Numbered from the stretch's first letter, positions 12,236 to 24,036 are shown. The stretch: DNA of 64,000 nucleotides from Vombatus ursinus (GCF_900497805.2 NW_020948983.1:17106488-17170487), one strand, 5' to 3'. The notes: generated by a model from the sequence alone, not told the origin. Numbers and translations are program-made.

Positions 12236-12428
12236 TTGTAGATTTACAACTGGAAGAGAATTTAGGGCCACCTAACCCAACCCCTCCCTGCCTCATTCAT
12301 TTTACAGATGAGGAATGAGACCCAGAGAAGTAGTGACTTGGCCAAGGTCACACAGATAGTAGCAGGGCTGGGTTCAAATCTATACCTGATTCCAAATCTA
12401 GCTTTTTCCCCACTGTGCCATGATGCCT
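12236..12428 (-). mobile_element. MAR1-like CORE-SINE
   Basis: AACTGGAAGAGAATTTAGGG, TTTACAGATGAGGAATGAGA and CACTGTGCCATGATGCC span a near-complete reversed copy. Confidence 0.75.
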
Positions 12429-12499
12429 GTGTCCTCAGAGCAGACTGTCCCCCTCCAAAGCCATGGCCCTCTCAATCCAAAATACTTTACTTCTGACAT

Positions 12500-12740
12500 T
12501 CTTCTTCTTTTCCTTTTACCTACCCATCCTTCAAGGCGCCTTCATAGCTCACGGTCTCTAGGAAGCCTTGTTTGCCCACCCCCAGACCAAACTCTTCCTT
12601 CCCTTTTCCAAATTCCTATGGCATTAATGTAGTCCATAATTTACTCTGTACCTTTATCATTCCCTCATTCTACCACAAGCCTTTTCTCGCCTACTAGATT
12701 GTACTCTCTAAGCACATCTCCTTCTCCTTTTCTAGTCTTC
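12500..12740 (+). mobile_element. L2-type LINE 3' region, worn
   Basis: CATCCTTCAAGGCGCCTTC, TCTAGGAAGCCTTGTTTGCC and CTAGATTGTACTCTC follow the L2 order. Confidence 0.45.
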
Positions 12741-13019
12741 CCTGTCTTGTAGACTGGCAGAGGGTTGGGCATTGAGAAGGCCATGATGCATACATGTTGG
12801 ATGGATGAACCAAGTTACTACTGAGGCACAGTGAGCACTCATATGAGACTGGCCAATAGTCTAACTGTGTCTCCCACATACCCTCTGATATATGTCTCAT
12901 CTCCTTGCCACAACATTCATAGATCCCATCAATAAAGTTAACCCTTCCTTACTCCATCCCCCCCCCATCTAGAACCTTGGTATAGCTTTGTTGTGAAGGA
13001 GAAGATGATATTGGGCAGG

Positions 13020-13600
13020 TTCTTCTATTTTTGAAAAATGCATTTTAATCTATCTCTTTCATATCATTGTTACTGACATTTGCCTTACATATCCTTCCCC
13101 TTTCTTGTACCCCCTGGTCTCCCCCTCTAGCAATCTCTTATATCAAGGATTGAAAAAGTAAGGGAGGAGGAAATAGTTGAGCAAAACAAATCAACATATT
13201 GAAAAAATCTTATATATGCTTATATACATTATATGCTTTGTTGTACACTCATTGCCTTTGCCTTTGCAAAAGGCAGGGTAAGGGGTTATAGGGGGTTATC
13301 TTCTTAAATCTCTTCTTTGTCAGTCTTTGTCATTATAATTTTGCAGCATTCGATTTCAGTTGTTTTGTTGCTTCTTTTTATGTTGTTGTCATTTGTATGA
13401 TGTTATCCTGGTTCTGTCTACTTTACTTTGTATCAGTTTATGTCTTCCTATATTTGTCATTTTTCATATTCGTTGTTTACTTTTGGAACAGCAATATTTA
13501 ATTGAATTCATATAACTCAAGTTATTTAGTTATTCCCTCAGCAGTGGGTATCTACTTTGTTTCCAATTCTTTGCTACTAAAAAAAAAAATGCACTTGCAT
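13020..13600 (-). mobile_element. L1 3' end, 5'-truncated
   Basis: GTGGGTATCTACTTTGTTTC, CCAATTCTTTGCTACTA and ATCCTGGTTCTGTCTACTTT match the reversed marsupial L1 ORF2/3'-UTR boundary. The copy is old and interrupted by short rearrangements. Confidence 0.6.
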
Positions 13601-14125
13601 TTTTACGGGTGTTAATGAGTCTTAGGTGCACCTGGGGCTAAGCAAATATATACAGACATTAGGTTGTGGTGTTTCAAGGGATAACTAACTGGGCACTCAT
13701 TCAGTACCTGAGGAGCTTGACAGCTCTGTTCCTAGCCCCACCGAAGAGTTCTAGAATTAGAATTAAAATGTCCATTCTCAAGAGGATCAGCAATCAATCT
13801 AGTACGTTTCATAGAAGAGGAATCTGATGCCCCCAAAAGGGAGGTGACTACTTAGGGTCCTATAGCTTACTCTTGAGGAGTTTACAATCTAGTTTGAGTT
13901 GTCATGGCTAACACATGCAAAATAATAAAATATGAACATTCATAGATCAAAGTGTAGAGCTCTGGAGGTAGATGGCTCTTGGCTAGAACTTATTGGGAAT
14001 GCTGCCTAGAGGACGGGATGCAGGACATGAACTGGGTCTTAAAGGGTAAGATTTGAATTTTTTTTTATTTTGATCTTACAAAAAAAAAAAGAAAATAAGC
14101 ATTTTCATATGAATAGTTTATTAAC
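13601..14125. other. Intron with A/T runs
   Basis: This is unassigned sequence. The part around 13850-14050 resembles worn antisense L2 text (ACTGGGTCTTAAAGGGTAAG). Homopolymer runs occur near 14058-14090. Confidence 0.35.
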
Positions 14126-14127
14126 AG

Positions 14128-14380
14128 CTCAGTGGTACACTTTATAGAGTACTGGGTGTGGAGTCAGGAAGACCTGAGTTCAAATCCAGTCTCAGACACT
14201 TATTAGCAGTGTGAGCTTAAGCAAGTCAGTTTTCTTGACTGTAAAATGGGGATAATAATAACACCTCTACCTAGTCGTGAGCATCAAATGAGATTAATAT
14301 TTATGAATCATTTAGCATAGTGCCTGGTACATAGTAGGTGCCAGGTAAATGCTAGCTATCATCATCAGCATCATTATAGC
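14128..14380 (+). mobile_element. MON1-like SINE, near full length
   Basis: GTGGAGTCAGGAAGACCTGA, the CORE GCTTAAGCAAGTCAG and the tail TAAATGCTAGCTATCATCAT are present. Confidence 0.75.
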
Positions 14381-15131
14381 AGAATAGAGAAAGAGGATTG
14401 TGCACGAAACTGTAAATTTCTATTATGGACTGCTTGCTTTCCTTTAAAAAAAAAAATAGAATATGTCCAGCATGTAACTTTCAAGACTGTCCTGCTTGTC
14501 TTTCTGGTCTTCTTCCTGTTCTGTGCATTTAAAAAAAATGCTTCTCTGCTCTCTCTCTCTCTCTAGTCCTCCCATTCTCGTCTACCAACCCTCCAAATTG
14601 AAAACAAAAAGAAAGAAAAACAAAAATGATGGGTAGAGCGGAGGAAGAAGGGAATTCCAGGAGCTGGGGGGATGTTGTGAGCAAAAGCTCAGAGGTGGAT
14701 TTGCCTTTAAGGAACCTGGGAAATCGGAAGGCGGACTCAATCTAAACATGAACCTCACATGGCTGAACTACTGTTGCCTCCCCCTTTTCCCACCCCACCC
14801 CCAGTTTGCTCTGCTGGTGGGATAGGTGATTGGGAGAAGCTGGGTGGTCTCTCTCCCTCCAGGAAGGTGGGGTGGAAGTGTGGCCTTCCCCTTGGAGGCC
14901 AGGTCAGGAACACCATCCTTGGCCGGGCCCCCTTGGAACAGCTCCATGGGAAGAGATTGGTTTGGCAGGAGAAGTAGAGGAACCTTGTGTGAACACCCTC
15001 CAACAGAGAACTCTCAGCCACTTGTGAACTCCTGACCTGACTGGGAGGGAAAGAAGGGGCTGGGGCTTCTCAGCCCTGGTAGGGGATCCACAGGCAAAGA
15101 ATAGGCCCCAACTACTCCCTCCCTCATAGAG
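14381..15131. other. Intron without recognised element
   Basis: There is a short (CT) run near 14546-14564. 14700-15120 is repeat-poor and GC-richer. Overlapping frames on both strands (for example 14755-15021 minus) have no recognisable domain. Confidence 0.35.
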
Positions 15132-15132
15132 T

Positions 15133-15227
<95 letters not shown>
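15132..15227 (+). repeat. Composite (GA)n(GT)n microsatellite
   Basis: About 48 bp of GA dinucleotides switch directly to about 46 bp of GT. The run is nearly pure, so it is likely polymorphic. Confidence 0.95.
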
Positions 15228-15228
<1 letters not shown>

Positions 15229-15684
15229 CAATGGATCCTGGGATGGGAACATGGCTCTAGAATTGTAAGACCCATTTGGGGAGGGGGTGTCTTCAGAATG
15301 GGTGAGGGAGACTTCTAGGTAGGTAACAAACTCTCATGCATACAGACCTCCATTCTGATGGCACAAACAGGGAAAAGCAGAACCAGATGGAAACGTGATT
15401 CTTAGTCATGGTGTTTATTCTCCGACTTTCCAAGGGGAGAAACAAAGAAAGGGAAAAAGAATGTTTTATTACAAATGCCCTGCTGGATTTCTTCAAGCAC
15501 AGTGTCTGTCCCTCCTTCCCAGAGATTCCTTTAAACTGAGTATATAAGGCTTGATATTTGCAGAATCTGATTCTTTCCTTACCTCCTCCTACTCTCCTAC
15601 ACAGACAAGTTCTACCATCCCACAATGCATTGCTGTCCCCAAGTCTTGGTTCCCTTCTCCTGACGTGTTCCCCACCTATTCTAA
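15228..15684. other. Intron without recognised element
   Basis: Unassigned. Nothing coding is seen. Confidence 0.35.
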
Positions 15685-15915
15685 CCCCAGTTCAAGGCCC
15701 ACCTTCTCCAGGAAGCCTTTTCTGAGTGGTCAAGGTGCCAAGGTACATCCTCTGCAAGCCTAGAGCACTTAGAATTTGCACCCCTCCACAGGCACTTAAC
15801 ACACATTGCCTGGTCTTGTCTTTACTTGCAGGATTCTTGTCTGCCCCAGTGGACTGTGAGTTTCTGTTGATTCCCCCTAGGTACCTAACACAGAAATACG
15901 CCCAGAGTAGGTATG
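15685..15915 (+). mobile_element. L2-type LINE 3' end
   Basis: TTCTCCAGGAAGCCTTTTCT, GTGGACTGTGAGTTTCTG and CCTAGGTACCTAACACAG are L2 3' phrases in order. Confidence 0.65.
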
Positions 15916-15924
15916 TAAAAGCCC

Positions 15925-16030
15925 CGAATTAGGAGCCAGAACCATGTTTCTACCTGTACTTAGCTGTGTGACTCAAGGTAAGTCACTACCCTTCTCCAGG
16001 CCTCAGTTTCCTTTTTTACCTCACAAGGAG
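15925..16030 (+). mobile_element. MIR-like SINE fragment
   Basis: TTAGCTGTGTGACTCAAGG and CAGGCCTCAGTTTCC are CORE phrases. Confidence 0.6.
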
Positions 16031-16724
16031 TATATAAAGATTGAGACAAAGGAAGTACTTTGGAAATTCTGGGGCCAGGCTAGGGACTTGTGTATCTTGG
16101 GCAGTTTGGGTGCTTGAGACCCTCCTGGGCCTGGAGCCAAATCTCCAAACTTTCCTACCAAGGAATGTAGTTCTATTTTGCCTGGGGCTAGGAATTCTGA
16201 CCTCCCCAGCCTTCTCCACAGGCTCACAATGGGAGCCTTTCTCAGGGCCCTGGAAAACATGGTCCTCATGGAGAAAGGACAGATTCATGTTCCTGGCAAG
16301 GACACACAATACAACAATTTAGATCAGGAGATGAATAGAAGCACAGGGGAAAGAAGGCAAAAGGCATTTGTCTTGTTTGGAGGGGAGGGTGAGAGATGTG
16401 CTGAGCTCATCTTGCTCTTGAGATGATTGTGTGTAATGTGATTACATGACTAGCATGTCATCTTTGTGGGAGAGTAAAAATGGGAGAAGAAAACCCCAGC
16501 TTTCCTGAAATTTGATAAACCTGATTTTAGGGCCCCTAGTTTGTACCCTCTTTAACTTCAGTTTGAGCTATTGCAGACACTTCCTTAAACAGTGTGTCCC
16601 CCTCCAATCTAACCTAATTCATCTAGTCTAGTTCCATTACAACTCCAACCAATTTAGCCTAACATTCAAAGCTCTCTAAAATCTGATCATGCATAATCTA
16701 ATCCAACCCTGGGCTTACAAGGAC
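16031..16724. other. Intron without recognised element
   Basis: Overlapping frames on both strands around 16016-16426 have no domain. There is a weak L2-like stretch near 16600-16700. Confidence 0.35.
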
Positions 16725-18635
16725 TATTTATTTTTTTTTTGTTTTCAACATTTACTTCCATAAGATTTTGAGTTCCAAATTTTCACCCCATCTTGCCCCT
16801 CCCCCCACCCCAAGATGGCATGCATTCTAAATATCCCTTCCCCTAGACTGCCTTCCATTCTATCTCCCTCCCCCTTCTCTTATCCCCTTCCCCTTCAATT
16901 TTCCTGTAGGGCAGGATGGATTTCTGTAACCCATTTCCTGTATTTCTCATTTCCCAGTTGCATGTGAAAACATTTTTTTAAAACATGTGTTTTTAAAACT
17001 TTGTGTTTCAAATTTTCTCCCTTCCTCCCTCCCCACCCACCCTCATTGATAAGGCAAGCAACTAAATATAGGTTATATATGGGCAGTTATGCAAAACACT
17101 TCCATAGTAGACATGCTGTGAAAAACTAACTCTATTTCCCTTAATCCTATCCCACCCACTCATTTATTCTATTCTTTCTTTTGACCCTGTCCCTCCTCAG
17201 AAGTATTTGCTTCTGATTACTCCCTTTCCCAATCTGCCCTCCTCTCTATCATTCCCCTACTCTCTTGTCCCTTTCCCCCTCTATTTTCCTGTAGGGTAAG
17301 ACAAATTTCCACATCCAATTGAGTGTGTATGTTATTCCCTCCTTAAGTCAAATCCTATGAGAATAAGATTCACTCATTCCCTCTCACCTTCCCCTGTTTC
17401 TCCTCCACTGTAAGAGCATTTTCTTTTTTTTTTTTTTTGTGGGATAATTTACCCCATTCTACCTCTCCCTTTCTCCTTATCCTAGTATATTTCTCTCTCA
17501 CCCCTAAATTTTATTCTCCAGATATGACCCCTTCATTTTCAACTCACCCTGTGCCCTCTATCTATCTATCTATATCTATATGTACGTACATATAATTTTT
17601 TCCCCTCCAACTACCCTAATATTGACAAAGGTCTCATGAGTTACAAATATCATCTTTCCATGCAGAAATGTGAACAATTCAACCTTAATAAGTCTCTTAT
17701 GATTTTCTCTTTCCTGTTTACCTCTTCATGTTGCACTCGAGTCTTGTATTTGAAAGTCAAATTTTCTATTCAACTCTGGTCTTTTCATCAAGAATGTTTG
17801 AAAGTCCTTTATTTCACTGAATGACCATTTTTTCCCCTGCAGGATTATACTCAGTTTTGCTGGGTAGGTGATTCTTGGTTGTAATCCTATCTCCTTTGCT
17901 CTCCGGAATATTATATTCCATGCCCTGCAGTCCCTTAATGTAGAAGCAGCTAAATATTGTGTTATCCTGATTGTGTTTCCACAATACTTGAATTGTTTCT
18001 TTCTGGCTGCTTATAATATTTTCTCCTTGACCTGGGAACTCTGGCATTTTGCTACAATATTCCTAGGAGTTTTCCTCTGGGGATCTCTTTCAGGAGATCA
18101 GTGGATTCTTTCCATTTCTATTTTGCCCTCTGGTTCTAAAATATCAGGACAGTTTTCCTGGATAATTTCTTGAAAGATGATGTCTAGGCTCTTTTTTTGA
18201 TCATGGCTTTCAGATAGTCCAGTAATTTTTAAATTCTCTCTCCTGGATCTATTTTCCAGGTCAGTTGTTTTTCCAATGAGATATTTCACATTGTTTTCTA
18301 ATTTTTCATTCTTTTGGATTTGTTTTACAGTGTCTTGATTTCTCATAAAGTCACTAGCTTCCAATTGCTCTATTCTAATTTTTAAGGAAGTATTTTCTTC
18401 AGTAATCTTTTGGACTTCCTTTTCCATTTGGCCAATTTTGCTTTTTAGGGCAGTCTTCTCCTCGTTGGCTTTTTGGATCTCTTTTGCCATTTGGGTTAGG
18501 CTATTTTTTAAGGTGTTATTTTCTTCAGTATTTTTTTGGGTCCCCTGTAGCAAGCTGTTGAGTTGTTTTTCATGATTTTCTTGCATCACTCTCAGTTTTT
18601 CCTCTACTTCTCTTACTTGCTTCTCAAAAAGGGAT
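16725..18635 (-). mobile_element. HAL1-like (ORF1-only) L1 relative, 5'-truncated
   Basis: On the minus strand, coding for L1 ORF1p starts near 18630 with a coiled coil (18589 to about 18270, rich in E, K, N and L). It is followed by DLENRSRRENLKITGLSES at the RRM start, then the C-terminal domain KQFKYCGNTIRITQ...RITYPAKLS ending near 17815. Several interruptions break the frame between these blocks. After ORF1 there is no ORF2. About 1.1 kb of purine-rich sequence leads to the L1-type 3' terminus (AACTCAAAATCTTATGGAAG) and poly-A at 16725-16740. This ORF1-then-3'UTR layout defines HAL1 elements, which are known in opossum. An ordinary L1 with ORF2 deleted is the alternative. Confidence 0.65.
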
Positions 18636-18699
18636 TATTGATTTTAAAGTGGAAGGAACCTTAGTAGTGATCTAATCCACTTTTCTCCCTCCTTCCAAA

Positions 18700-18905
18700 T
18701 TCCCAAAGTATCAATTACTGTTTGCATCATTCATTTCTTTTTACATACCTTGTCTTATTATTTATCTTTCCATGTGGCTCAGTCTTGTCTTCCCAACTAG
18801 ACTGTGAACTCCTTGAAGGCAGGGGCTATGATTTACATGACAGCACCAAGCTGTCAAGCTTGACATGTAGTCATTGCTCACTTAATGCTTATTGGTTGGT
18901 TGATG
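18700..18905 (+). mobile_element. L2-type LINE 3' end
   Basis: CTAGACTGTGAACTCCTTG, AAGGCAGGGGCTATG and a terminal TTAATGCTTATTGGTTGGTT are present. Confidence 0.65.
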
Positions 18906-19685
18906 CCAGTAGTTGAACTCATTATGGCTGTTGTTGCCACATTCCATTCCACCACTGACCCGTGTTGCCCCCAGTTCTGGTCTCCTTTATCTCTAACTCC
19001 AGCAGATGACCCCACTTTAGTCAGGGAAGGAGCAGTGACAGCCTCCCATCAAAGGCCTCAGAGTGGTTAAGAGATTGTCCAAGATAGCCCAGCAAGTCAA
19101 AGACTCACTCCTGGTTCCAGGGCTCTTCAGCCTTTGTCATTGTGGTGCTGATCATCCATCATTGTGTGCTTGGTCCAGAGTTACACAATGTCAGGCAGCA
19201 GACAGCAAGGACAAGGGCATACTGGAGCTGGCAGCCTGTGTCTCTGCATCTGCCAATTCACTTAAGTAGGCGGTAGGAAATGATTCAGAAATCAGACCAC
19301 CCCCACTCTCCCCAAACACTCATCAGAATAAGAATGGGGACCTAGAGTAGCCCTTTAGACAGAAGCTGGCCTGGGCAGACAGTCAAACCTGATGTGCATG
19401 TATTATTCACCCCCTCCCTTTCCCTGCTCTCCTTGGACTCAGCTCTCTTGTTATGGGAACAGACACCAAATGGAGGAAAGGGAGAGGCCTGGTGAGTGGG
19501 TAGCCAAGCTTTCTCTAGTCAGTCTTATTTTTTTCTGCTTTGATTCTATATGATTGCTACCTACTGGTACCAACAGATCTCAGGTTATATCAGTTATGAT
19601 ATGGCCATGAAATTTCTAAGATCAAAGGCTAACCCCTCATACTACTCCAAATCCTACCCACTCAAAACGTTCCCTAGCAGAAGTT
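18906..19685. other. Intron; short reversed MIR-like piece at about 19055-19120
   Basis: AGAGTGGTTAAGAGATTGTC and AGACTCACTCCTGGTTCCAG suggest a MIR remnant. The remainder is unassigned. Confidence 0.35.
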
Positions 19686-19689
19686 ACGT

Positions 19690-20025
19690 AAGCCTATTAT
19701 TAGCAAGCTGGAATTCAGGAAGACCTGAATTCAAATCCAACCTCAGACATTTACCTATCTGGGTAACTAGGGACAAGTCACTTAACCTCTATCTGCCTCA
19801 TTTTCATCATCTCTAAAATGGGAATAATAATAGCACCTACTTTCCAGGGCTGTTATGAAGATAAAATGCAATATTTAAATATTTACAATATTAATAATTT
19901 AATAATATTTAAAATTTTTATATTTAACTACTGTTTAGATATTATGATAATATACTATTTAAGTGATATTTAAAAATTTAAATAAATGCTTTGCAAGATC
20001 TAGATATTATTATTATAGCACTATT
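19690..20025 (+). mobile_element. MON1-like SINE with AT expansion
   Basis: AATTCAGGAAGACCTGAATT, GGGACAAGTCACTTAACCTC and ATGGGAATAATAATAGCACC belong to the SINE. Its tail is expanded by AT-rich, ATATTTAA-type repeats over about 19870-19990. Confidence 0.65.
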
Positions 20026-20029
20026 AACA

Positions 20030-20240
20030 GACTTAGTAAGAGAAGTGGAAAGGGATTTGATGTGGACTTTGCCACTTATTCAACTGTGTGAACTTGGTCA
20101 ACTTACATCATCTGTCTGGGCCTCAGTTTACCCTTCTGTGACATGAAGATACTTTGTCCAGCTCTCACCCAGGGTCACCCAGCTAAAAAGTGGTAGAAGT
20201 AGTACTAGAACCTATATCTTTGACCTCTTAGCTCACGGCT
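20030..20240 (+). mobile_element. MIR-like CORE-SINE fragments, two orientations
   Basis: The forward part (20035-20165) carries TCTGGGCCTCAGTTTACCC. A reversed part (20165-20240) carries CAGGGTCACCCAGCTAAAAA. Confidence 0.5.
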
Positions 20241-20269
20241 CTGTTGTGGGAGGCTGTGTATCAAGAATA

Positions 20270-21905
20270 CCATTTTGCTCAGGCTGCTTTTCTGGTTACA
20301 ATCTTGTCAACTAGGTTTGCCCCCTTCAGTCATCTGGAACTCTTTACTCACCCCCTCTATCCAATTAGTTGCCAAGTCTTGTTGATTATGCCCCTAGAAC
20401 ATCTCTCACATCTGACCCTTTCTCTCTACTCATACCACCACCATTCTAATCCAAACCCTTAGCACCTGGATTGTTGCAATAGCCTCTTACTTAATCTCCC
20501 TGTATTGAATACTTTCCCTCAATCTTCCATCCTCTGCAGAGCTGCAAAAGTGCTATTTTTTTTTGTAAATAGTATTTTATTTTTCCGATTACATGTAAAG
20601 ATAGTTTTCAACATTCATTTTTTATAAGATTTTGAGTTTCCAATTTTTTTCTCCCTCCTTCACATCCCCCCTCCCCAAGACAGCAAGCAATCTGATATAG
20701 GTTATGTAAAAATCATGTAAACATATTTCCGCATTAGTCATGTTGTGAAAGGAGAAACAGAACAAAAGAGAAATGCCACAAAGAAGTGAAAAAGTAGTAT
20801 GCTTTGATCTGCATTCAGATGCCATAGTTCTTTCTCTGGATATAAATAGCATTTCCCATCATGAGTCTTTTGGAATTGTCTTGGATTATTGCATTGCTAA
20901 GAAGAGCTAAGTCAGTCATAGCTGATCATCGCATAATGTTGCTGTTACTGTGTACAATGTTCTCCTGGTTCCGCTCACTTCATTCAACATCAGTTCATGG
21001 AAGTCTTTTCAGGTTTTTCTGAAATCTACCTGCTCATCATTTCTTATAGCACAATAGTATATACTGTTACATTCATGTACCACAACTTGCTCAGCCATTC
21101 CCCAATTGATGGGCATCCCCTCAATCTCCAATTCTTTGCCACCACAGAAAGAGCTGCTATAAATATTTTTGTACATGTGGGTCCTTTTCCCTTTTTTATC
21201 ATCTCTTTGGGATACAGACCTAGAAGTGGTATTGCTGGATCAAAGGGAATGCATAGTTTTATAGCCCTTTGGGCACCATTCTAAATTATTCTCTAGAACA
21301 GTTGGATCAGTTCATTACTCCACCAACAATGCATCAGTCTCCCAATTTTCCCACATCTTCTCCAACATTTGTCATTTTTGTTTTCTGTCATATTAGGCAG
21401 TCTGATAGATGTGAGGCAGAACCTCGGAAGAACTGCTATTTTTAAAACACCAGGGTGATCATGTTGCTCCCCTTCTCAAGGAGCTTCAGCGGCTCTGCCT
21501 GCCTCTACAACTGCTCTATTTGGCATTTAAATCCCTTGATAATATGGATCCAATCTATATCTCCAAGACACATTGCTTCCCTATCATATATGAGATGTCT
21601 TTCTCCATCTCTGTGGTCCATGCCTGGAATGCCCTCCATCCTCATCTCGACCTCTTGTAACCTGGGGTCCCCTTCAGGGCTGTTTACATGTCAGTTCACA
21701 TAAGAGGTCTTTCCTGATTCTTCCAATTGAGTCTTCCTTCTGCCTTCATTACTTTGTCCTTACTTTATATTTTATATTTGTACTTTGTATCTGTTGCTTC
21801 CCCAAATAGAACATAAGCTTCTTGCGTGCAGGAACAGTTTCATTTTTGTCTTTGTATCCTAGGGGCTTGGCACATAAGAAGGCACTAAATAAATACGAAT
21901 TGAAT
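20270..21905 (+). mobile_element. L2-type LINE 3' part split by an L1
   Basis: The left half (20270-20560) has CACCTGGATTGTTGCAATAG and TCTGCAGAGCTGCAAAAGTG. The right half (21434-21905) has GTGATCATGTTGCTCCCCTT, TTTGGCATTTAAATCCCTTG and the terminus TTGGCACATAAGAAGGCACT. The halves join correctly when the L1 is removed. Confidence 0.75.
20561..21433 (-). mobile_element. L1 3' end inserted in L2
   Basis: The target-site duplication TGCTATTTTT occurs at 20551-20560 and 21434-21443. The reversed text GATACAGACCTAGAAGTGGT and AAAGAGCTGCTATAAATATT encodes the ORF2 C-terminal region, followed by the 3' UTR. It is 5'-truncated, about 870 bp. Confidence 0.85.
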
Positions 21906-22136
21906 TGCAAGTATTGCTTATAATTGCAAGTGACTCTGTTCCTTAGAATCTTTAGCCTCAGGCAAAAGATAGAAAGGGGCAGATGGATAGAGGGTCTATC
22001 TCAAATGCTTTGTTGCAGGTAAGATGAGTCATTTAGAACTGAAGTGGCCTGGACTGGGGTGAGGGAAGGAAGAAGTTGGTTTTCCTTCTCTTCATCTCAT
22101 TTGCCTCATGTATAAAATGTTGAGATTGGTCTAGAT

Positions 22137-22665
22137 CAAGTGTTCTTAACCTGAAGTCTATGCATTTCTTTTAATATAATAATAATTATAATTAGCATTT
22201 ATATAGAGTTTTAAGGTTTGCAAAATGTTTTACAAATATTATCTCATTTTATCCTCACAACAACCCTGGAAGGTGTGGACTATTATTATCTTCATTTTAG
22301 AGATAAGGAAACTGTGGCAAATAGAGTTTAAATGACTTACCCAGAGTCACACAGCTAGTGTCTGAGGCTGGATTTGAACTTGGGTCTTCCTGACTTCAGT
22401 TTCAGCGTAATATCCATCATGGTACCTTGCTGCCTCTCCAAATAGCTACAGCAAATGTTTTAAAATATTTGATCATTCAAAAAGCAAAAAAAAAAAAAAT
22501 TGATCATTGTATTTCAGTGTAATTGATTTCATTTGTAATTGTATGTATTTTGTGCCTTTAAAAATATGATTCTGAGATGGATTCCATCCCATGGATTCCA
22601 TCCATAGGTTTACCAGACTCCCAGAAGGATGCCACAACACACAAAAAAAAGGTTAAGAATCTCTG
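22137..22665 (+). mobile_element. hAT-type MITE, copy 2, carrying a THER SINE
   Basis: The ends are CAAGTGTTCTTAACC and GGTTAAGAATCTCTG, inverted repeats. The flanking 8-mers GTCTAGAT and GACTAAAT match at six of eight positions, consistent with an aged 8-bp duplication. The interior resumes after the SINE with TTGTATTTCAGTGTAATTGA. Confidence 0.7.
22175..22440 (-). mobile_element. THER-like CORE-SINE inside the MITE
   Basis: AGCATTTATATAGAGTTTTA, GTCACACAGCTAGTGTCTG and ATGGTACCTTGCTGCCTC give a full reversed unit. Confidence 0.8.
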
Positions 22666-22740
22666 GACTAAATGATCTTTACAGTCTCTCTCAGCTGCCA
22701 GCTCTAACATCCGATGATTTTGGAGGCAATTAGCTACTTA

Positions 22741-23805
22741 CAGTGGGTGCTGAGGAAGACTGAGTGTGCCTTTGGGGGAAGTGAGTGAGAACCATGGGGA
22801 GCCAGGGGGAGGGTTACCTTCATGCAGAGTGATGCTAAAAGGAACGGGAGAGAAAAGAAACATCCCCTCCCCTCCAGCCAGTCCAGTAATGTGCCAGGTA
22901 ATCCTCAGCCTGCCCTCTGAAGGAGCTGTCCCCTCCCATCAGCAATGAGAGGAGCAGAAGGCATGCACCGCCCACTTCCCCAACTGACCTGTTGGCAGTC
23001 CCAAAGAGAACCACTGAACTCTGTCCCTCTCCTTGCAATGTCCCTGGCATTGCAGAGAATGTGATTCAACAGTGAGTAGGTAGCACGCTGGAGACTGTGC
23101 CATGCACATATTGGGGGCTCTATCAAGACTGACTTTGTGCCAAGTCTCGGAAAGAGTGTGGGTGGGTGAGACTGAAAAAAGCCAGGGTGGGGAGGGGAGT
23201 TGTTAAGATTTTTTGAATTGCAGTGGACCCAGAGCCAAGGAAACAGTCCCACTAACCCTGGGCCCCTCCCTGCTTGAGTATTACACTATTGTCAATGGGA
23301 GCTGGGTGTGGATGAGAGGGAGGAGGAAATTGGCTGGGGCATGCATTCTTCTGTAGAGATTTGGTATTTTTCAGGTCAGCAAATCCCAGCCATTGGATAG
23401 TATACCTATGCTATTTTTGAGCATGTTCAATGTCTAAAAACATAAAATAAATTTGTTAGAAGGTGCCCAACTGGAAGCCCCCGAGGTTTCCTATTAGGGG
23501 CATCAACACTGGCCTGGGCTGAAGGCCAGCTACCATGGGAAGAATTCCAAATTGCCCACCATTAGCCACTACTTAATCTTAAGTCACCATCTCATCCAGG
23601 AAGCTTCCCCTGACTAAGTCCACCTATTTGTCAACTGGCCAGCACCAGCCTTGGCAACACCCTACTACCACCACCCTGAAGTTCTTATGATTTACTATTT
23701 TTAAAAAGTAGAAAAGGGATAAAGGGGGAAATGAAGATGATATAAAAATGAAAGACATCAATAAAAATGTTTTAAAAAATTTCATATAGTTTTGTTCAAA
23801 AATTT
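22741..23805. other. Intron, repeat-poor
   Basis: No element is recognised. The longest frame (22905-23252, minus) shows no domain. The stretch around 22750-23300 is GC-richer. Confidence 0.35.
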
Positions 23806-24036
23806 ATATAATGCTTTATATAGATACTTTGTATTTATCATTTCATTTCACCCTCACAATCCTGTGAGTTAAGTGAACTTCTGTTATTATCCCTAGTTTA
23901 CAAATGAGGAAACTGAGACTCAGGTTAAGTGACTTGTCCATAGTCACCCTGCTAGTAGGAATCAGAGGAGAATTTTAAACCCAGGTCTTTAGTGATTACA
24001 ATTTCTGTGCTCTTTCTGCCATACCATGATGCCTCT
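23806..24036 (-). mobile_element. THER-like CORE-SINE
   Basis: ATAATGCTTTATATAGATAC, ACAAATGAGGAAACTGAGAC and CATACCATGATGCCTC are in reversed order. Confidence 0.7.

Larger units (their letters stand above)
22075..22740 (+). mobile_element. MAR1-like SINE 3' part, split by a hAT MITE
   Basis: The SINE reads TTTGCCTCATGTATAAAATG...GGTCTAGAT up to 22136 and resumes after the MITE with ACTAAATGATCTTTACAGTC. The two parts join at the expected place in the SINE tail. Confidence 0.7.

Noticed and set aside
14904-15275. 123-codon minus-strand frame
   Set aside because: It runs through the GA/GT microsatellite, read as Thr-His and Leu-Ser repeats, so it is not a gene.
18098-18589. 163-codon coiled-coil protein
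   Set aside because: This is L1-type ORF1 from the HAL1-like element, not a host gene.
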